25,524 nt of DNA from CAYUBI01 sp964443005 (GTDB lineage: Bacteria; Margulisbacteria; Riflemargulisbacteria; GWF2-35-9; CAYUBI01), in contig CAYUBI010000022.1 of NCBI GenBank assembly GCA_964443005.1, positions 1-25,524 of the forward strand, given 5' to 3'. Below, in pieces: positions 21,830 to 25,524 of the stretch. Position 1 is the stretch's first letter. Each line of letters opens with the position of its first letter. Below the pieces are notes generated by a model. The model ran no database searches and was not told the DNA's origin. It was given only the letters and a program-made list of their open reading frames with translations. The position numbers and the translations under genes are program-made.

Positions 21830-23998
21830 TTAAACAACTTCAGGAAATACTCGCTGTAAGCTAATTCTTTTTCTAGCTTGATCTGCTTCTATTACAACAA
21901 CTGTAATATTTTCGCCAACTGCAATAACCTGCGCAGGATTTTTCACAAATGTCGTACTAAGCTTCGAAATATGAATCAGTCCATCTTGATGAACACCAAT
22001 ATCTACAAATGCCCCAAAGTTAGTCACATTAGTAACCCTACCTTCTAAAATAAGCCCCTTAGTTAAATCGTTGATATCATTGATGTCTTTTCTAAATGTC
22101 GCATATTTAAACTCTGTTCGTGGATCACGCCCAGGCTTTTTCAACTCAACAATCATATCGCTTAGCGTTGGCAAACCAATAGTATCTGTAACAAATTCAG
22201 AAAGATTAAGCGAATTAAGTAAATCATTGTTTTGTATCAGCATACTAACCTGAACATTGTTTTTAGTTGCCATAACCTGAACTAGACTATAGGCTTCTGG
22301 ATGAATCGCAGTATTATCAAGAGGATTCCTACTATTTCGAATTCGCAAAAAACCAGCACATTGTTCAAAAGTTTTTAACCCTAGTCCAGGTACTTGTTTT
22401 AACTGGTTTCGTGAACTAAAAACACCAATTTGCTCACGATACTCAATAATATTTTTTGCAAGAAGTGCACCTATGCCTGAAACATGTGAAAGCAAAACAC
22501 TAGATGCAGTATTTAAATCAACCCCAACATAATTCACGCAATATTCCACAATAAAATCTAAGGACTTTATTAAATTCTTTTGATTCAAATCATGTTGATA
22601 TTGGCCGATCCCCATTGATTTTGGATCTGTTTTAATCAATTCAGCCAACGGGTCTTGCAGCCTTCGGCCTATACTGATGGCACTTCGAATTGTAAGATCT
22701 AAATGCGGGAATTCTTCTCTTGCAATATCAGAAGCAGAATAAATAGATGCTCCAGATTCATTAACCAGAATTGCTTTAACTGACAATTTATTTTTAATAA
22801 TCAGGTCATTAATAAAAGCTAACGTTTCTTTTGAACCTGTACCATTTCCAATTGCAATATAAGAAAAAATATACTTTGCGTGTAAAGCCAGAATTATTTC
22901 TTCAGATTTATTGCCCTCTTTCTCCAAATAAATAACAACACTTTCCTGATACATCCCTGTATTATTGATAACTGCACACTTGCTTCCTGTTCTAAATCCT
23001 GGATCAATGCCAAGAATTGCATAAGGACCCACAGGCGATGCCAACAGCAAATGTTTTAGATTACTAGAAAAAACAGCAATCGACTCCACTTCTGCTGCTG
23101 CGACTCTTTGACTAAAGCATTCTTTTTCAATAGACGGGAATAATAATCGTTTAAAACTATCTTCACATGCATCTGTCAATTCAGTGATAAACGGATGATG
23201 ACTAAAAAAAATAACTTTAGAAATTAGAAAGCTCAAACATTTTGAATGATCTATTCGTAATTTCCAGGTAATAACCGTTTCGATATGAGCACGCTGAATT
23301 GCCAATATTCGATGCGCAGACACTTTACTCAATACTTCGCTATACTTATAGTACATTTCATATTTTGATACTTTATCTTTCCAATTTTTGGTAACAGCAG
23401 TTTCAAGAAAAGCACTTTTCTGCATAAAAGTTCGGGTCCATACTCTTATTTCAGAATCATCAGCAAGCTGTTGCGCTATAATATCTAAAGCACCTAACAA
23501 AGCATCTTCAACTGTTTTAATTTTATCTTGATTCAAAAACGTTTGATAAATATCGACTTTATTTTTTTGTAATGAATTCCCAGCTAAAATCATTGTAGCC
23601 AACGGCTGTAAGCCTTGTTCTTTAGCTGAATCAGCACGAGTTATTTTTCTAGGCTTATATGGCAAATATATATCTTCTAATACACTTTTTTCATAACAAT
23701 TATTAATCGTGGCCTCTAATTTTGGAGTTAATTTATTTAACTCCAAAATAGTACTAAGAATAGTAATTTTTCGCTTGGAAAGCTCATTAAAATAATCAAA
23801 ATGATTTTTGATTTCCTGAATTTTTACTTCATCCAAACTTCCTGTTTTTTCCTTGCGATAACGAGCAATAAATGGAATTGTTGCACCTGCATCAAACAAG
23901 GATAATACAGCTTTAATGCTTGTTGAACTTATTGCCAATTGTTGAGCAATATATGCAACCGCACGTTGAATGATTTGCGCGTTTTGCTCAACAATCAT
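21830..23998 (-). CDS. tex: Tex, RNA-binding transcription accessory protein
   Basis: This is a 722-aa Tex/Spt6-like protein. The N-terminal helical domain opens with VLSLFDAGATIPFIARYRKE and TGSLDEVKIQEI. The YqgF/RNase H-like domain starts at YAILGIDPGFRTGSKCAVIN (around residue 325). A helix-hairpin-helix stretch includes HVSGIGALLAKNIIEYREQI and LKQVPGLGLKTFEQCAGFLR. The C-terminal S1 RNA-binding domain is LEGRVTNVTNFGAFVDIGVH and QDGLIHISKLS (around 650-715). Length is slightly under the usual 720-780. Tex binds nucleic acid and transcription complexes and is widely conserved. Its start overlaps the methyltransferase-like gene by ATGA. Confidence 0.93.
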   Translation of the reverse strand: MIVEQNAQIIQRAVAYIAQQLAISSTSIKAVLSLFDAGATIPFIARYRKEKTGSLDEVKIQEIKNHFDYFNELSKRKITILSTILELNKLTPKLEATINNCYEKSVLEDIYLPYKPRKITRADSAKEQGLQPLATMILAGNSLQKNKVDIYQTFLNQDKIKTVEDALLGALDIIAQQLADDSEIRVWTRTFMQKSAFLETAVTKNWKDKVSKYEMYYKYSEVLSKVSAHRILAIQRAHIETVITWKLRIDHSKCLSFLISKVIFFSHHPFITELTDACEDSFKRLLFPSIEKECFSQRVAAAEVESIAVFSSNLKHLLLASPVGPYAILGIDPGFRTGSKCAVINNTGMYQESVVIYLEKEGNKSEEIILALHAKYIFSYIAIGNGTGSKETLAFINDLIIKNKLSVKAILVNESGASIYSASDIAREEFPHLDLTIRSAISIGRRLQDPLAELIKTDPKSMGIGQYQHDLNQKNLIKSLDFIVEYCVNYVGVDLNTASSVLLSHVSGIGALLAKNIIEYREQIGVFSSRNQLKQVPGLGLKTFEQCAGFLRIRNSRNPLDNTAIHPEAYSLVQVMATKNNVQVSMLIQNNDLLNSLNLSEFVTDTIGLPTLSDMIVELKKPGRDPRTEFKYATFRKDINDINDLTKGLILEGRVTNVTNFGAFVDIGVHQDGLIHISKLSTTFVKNPAQVIAVGENITVVVIEADQARKRISLQRVFPEVV

Positions 23999-24750
23999 TT
24001 AGTTACTAATTGAGCTTGTATCCAAAAGAATTTTTCATTTTTATCATAATGCATAATCAAAAAACCGGATTGTTCTAATGCATCAATATAATGCCACAGC
24101 TTTAATTGGCGATGATAATTATGAAAATCCTGAATATTGCCATTAAATAATGAACAAATTTCAACTTTTTCATTATAGGCGTCATAAAAAGGAGTTATGC
24201 GTTCGCGGATTCCATAATCATAAACAAATAGATTTCCATTGTTTTTAAGAATTTGTTGATATACATTAAAAATAGTTTGTAATTGAGAAACCATTTCATT
24301 GTCTTCCCAGCTACAAGAATGTAATAACTTAGCCACATTTGAAAAATGATGCAACGTACAATTAAAGGACAAACTATCTACCCTAAATGAAATATCCTCA
24401 AGTTTTGTGAATGAATGAACCAACGCTCGATTAAATAAACTTTTTTTGCAATCCGGCAAAACCGCCTGATCGCAATTTAAATAAAAATCGTGATTGCCTT
24501 TCTGAAGATAATTAATGCGAAGCAACGGCGAACCTTTAGCACCGCCAACATCTAAATGAAGTTTCCCTCGATTAATTAACATGTTTTTAATATAAGACAA
24601 CCAAAATGGATAATTATTCGCAGCTTCCGGCGTAGATTGCAATATCTCGTCATTAGGAGTCCATTCATGAATCCAATAATCAAGGTATTGCAACGATTCT
24701 TGTGTTATCGGAAATCCTTTTTCTGCAAACGCGATTCGTTTTGTTAGCAT
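23995..24750 (-). CDS. Probable class I SAM-dependent methyltransferase-like protein
   Basis: This protein is about 251 aa. LHLDVGGAKGSPLLRINYL (around residue 64) fits motif I of class I methyltransferases (hydrophobic-D-x-G-x-G). YLNCDQAV follows as the acidic end of the next strand. SLSFNCTLHHFSNVAKLL fits the motif IV region with its LHHF, and LKNNGNLFVYDYGIRER resembles the post-IV strand. The substrate is unknown; the C-terminal part is rich in aromatics. Two ATGs open the frame (24753 and 24750). TATAAT (24756-24761) is so close that transcription should start about at the second ATG, which I chose. It is the first gene of the tex operon. Confidence 0.55.
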   Translation of the reverse strand: MLTKRIAFAEKGFPITQESLQYLDYWIHEWTPNDEILQSTPEAANNYPFWLSYIKNMLINRGKLHLDVGGAKGSPLLRINYLQKGNHDFYLNCDQAVLPDCKKSLFNRALVHSFTKLEDISFRVDSLSFNCTLHHFSNVAKLLHSCSWEDNEMVSQLQTIFNVYQQILKNNGNLFVYDYGIRERITPFYDAYNEKVEICSLFNGNIQDFHNYHRQLKLWHYIDALEQSGFLIMHYDKNEKFFWIQAQLVTK

Positions 24751-24755
24751 CATTA

Positions 24756-24761
24756 ATTATA
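24756..24761 (-). promoter_or_regulatory. -10 box of the methyltransferase-tex operon
   Basis: Consensus TATAAT on the minus strand, two bases before the first ATG and five before the second. It predicts a leaderless transcript from the second ATG. No clear -35. Confidence 0.5.
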
Positions 24762-24828
24762 ACCTTAATTCTTTAGAGTTGTTACTCATTTATCGCTTAA
24801 AAATAAAAAATATTTCACAGATTTTTTA

Positions 24829-25089
24829 TCAATATGCGTCCCCACGACTTCCAAAATAGATTAAAATGATGGTCACAATAGATTCTTTTATCTCATAGAT
24901 CAATCGATAGTCACCCAATCGATATCGGTATAATCCTGCCAATTCGCCCTGTAGCCTTTTTATATGAACCCCATGATAGGGATCTTTTGAAATTTCATTA
25001 AACGCCTTTTTAAACTGCTCCTTAGCAGGATATTTTGCATAACTTTTTTCAACTTTTTTTGTCCATACAATTTCCCAACTAGAGCTCAA
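24829..25089 (-). CDS. RelE/ParE-superfamily toxin
   Basis: This 86-aa protein has the RelE/ParE fold signature: WTKKVEKSYAKYPAKEQFKK (helix 1-2), IKRLQGELAGLYRYRLGDYR (strands 2-3) and LIYEIKESIVTIILIYFGSR, close to StbE/RelE-type mRNA interferases or ParE-like gyrase inhibitors. Basic residues of the RYRLGDYRLIY block are kept, so activity is possible. The only in-frame start near the right position is TTG 25089, with GAGG ten bases upstream. It overlaps the antitoxin end by 11 bases. Partner order antitoxin-toxin is the usual one. Confidence 0.85.
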   Translation of the reverse strand: MSSSWEIVWTKKVEKSYAKYPAKEQFKKAFNEISKDPYHGVHIKRLQGELAGLYRYRLGDYRLIYEIKESIVTIILIYFGSRGDAY

Positions 25090-25303
25090 CTTTTGAAACC
25101 TCGCCGCGATTAACTTCCTCTAGACCTTCCCGAATACCCATTAGCATGTTTTTATCCTCTAATATTTCGCACGTCGCATCCCATTCGGATTTTGTCATCA
25201 AATATGAAACGAAATCCAATGCCTCACGTCTTTTGGGAATAGTCAATTTTCGATAATACCGAATTAGTTTTTCCTCTTCGTTGTACTTGACTGTTTTTTT
25301 CAT
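25079..25303 (-). CDS. Antitoxin of the RelE/ParE pair
   Basis: This is a 74-aa charged, helical protein. The C-terminal half, WDATCEILEDKNMLMGIREG and LEEVNRGEVSKVEL, matches the short acidic tail of antitoxins that wraps the RelE/ParE toxin. The frame opens at GTG 25312, but GGAGAGG (25312-25318) overlaps that codon and sits eight bases before ATG 25303, which is therefore the start. An N-terminal DNA-binding motif is not obvious, so autoregulation is only assumed. TAAAAT with an upstream TG (25322-25330) is a plausible extended -10. Confidence 0.75.
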   Translation of the reverse strand: MKKTVKYNEEEKLIRYYRKLTIPKRREALDFVSYLMTKSEWDATCEILEDKNMLMGIREGLEEVNRGEVSKVEL

Positions 25304-25402
25304 ATCAATCACCTCTCCACAATTTTACCATATTGATTCATCTATTTCGCCTACACACTACTCAATCCGTCACGCATCAACACCTACAATGAAATACGAA
25401 GG

Positions 25403-25470
25403 GACGATAGCAACGGCGAATAATTATTCGCCCCGACTTCCAAGCTCAGTCGTCGCCAACGACAATAGTA
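25403..25470. repeat. 68-bp palindromic interspersed repeat, copy 2
   Basis: Same orientation as 762-829 with two mismatches. It contains the palindrome GGCGAATAATTATTCGCC (25414-25431). It again lies at the end of a tail-fibre-like gene and supplies the same stop codon. Between the antitoxin start and this copy (25304-25402) only the promoter is seen. Confidence 0.8.
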
Positions 25471-25524
25471 TAGCCAGCGCCATACGCTGGAAGACGTTCA
25501 ATTGCATCTTGAAACAGAAATGTC
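25446..25524 (-). pseudogene. Fragment of a tail-fibre-like surface protein ended by the repeat
   Basis: The frame enters from the right edge and reads TFLFQDAIERLPAYGAGYT, then IVVGDD and TGA (25446-25448). TFLFQD...LP-Y matches TFLFQDEVNSLPVYS in the N-terminal part of the intact protein at 8301-9695. The paralogue continues for about 400 residues past this point, but here the 68-bp repeat ends it. Nothing after the repeat resembles the family, so this gene is truncated. Confidence 0.6.

Overview
The window comes from an AT-rich bacterium with an outer membrane. A signal-peptide beta-barrel protein, secreted NGNVGIG-repeat proteins and ArsP/CcdA membrane proteins all point to a diderm. A stand-alone SWIB protein and several apparently leaderless genes suggest an uncultured candidate phylum. 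A Margulisbacteria-like lineage is possible, but this is low-confidence inference. No rRNA, tRNA, CRISPR array or complete mobile element was seen.

Layout. 1-1014 holds the start of an Rpn/PD-(D/E)XK nuclease gene (minus) and a decayed tail-fibre-like gene with a Peptidase_S74 chaperone end (minus), interrupted by a 68-bp palindromic repeat. 1206-2842 has a TPR protein (+) and a YprB-like 3'-5' exonuclease (-). 2949-6031 is a compact nickel operon, larE-larB-larC-nikR: three nickel-pincer cofactor enzymes and a nickel-responsive repressor. 6037-9695 (all minus) has a COG2509 FAD oxidoreductase, a small secreted protein and an intact NGNVGIG-repeat surface protein. 9846-12622 (+) has an AAA/DUF4143 ATPase, a BaiN/HI0933-type flavoprotein and a CDGSH Fe-S protein broken by a frameshift. 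12723-14336 (+) is a nikM-nikN-type nickel importer operon plus an outer-membrane beta-barrel, with a candidate NikR operator on its promoter. 14339-16820 (-) is an ArsP-like permease, two thioredoxin-fold proteins and CcdA. 16983-17309 is SWIB. 17520-24753 (-) has a 1278-aa protein with a degenerate phosphodiester-glycosidase-like C-terminus, a 139-aa partner, Tex and a methyltransferase-like protein. 24829-25303 is a RelE/ParE-type toxin-antitoxin pair. The right edge carries a fragment of a third surface-protein gene, ended by the second copy of the 68-bp repeat.

How the genes fit together. The strongest theme is nickel. LarB, LarC and LarE build the nickel-pincer nucleotide, NikR senses nickel, and nikMN plus the barrel may bring it in. 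The nikMN promoter carries GTGTTAC-N13-GTGCTAC, a direct repeat matching the atypical operator I recall for Geobacter NikR. LarA and the importer's ATPase and T-component genes are not in the window. A second theme is the NGNVGIG/S74 surface-protein family: three members in 25 kb, two of them ending in the same repeat in the same reading frame. A third is start-site style: at least five genes lack a Shine-Dalgarno sequence and have a -10 box 2-11 nt before ATG, whereas others have strong AGGAGG sites.
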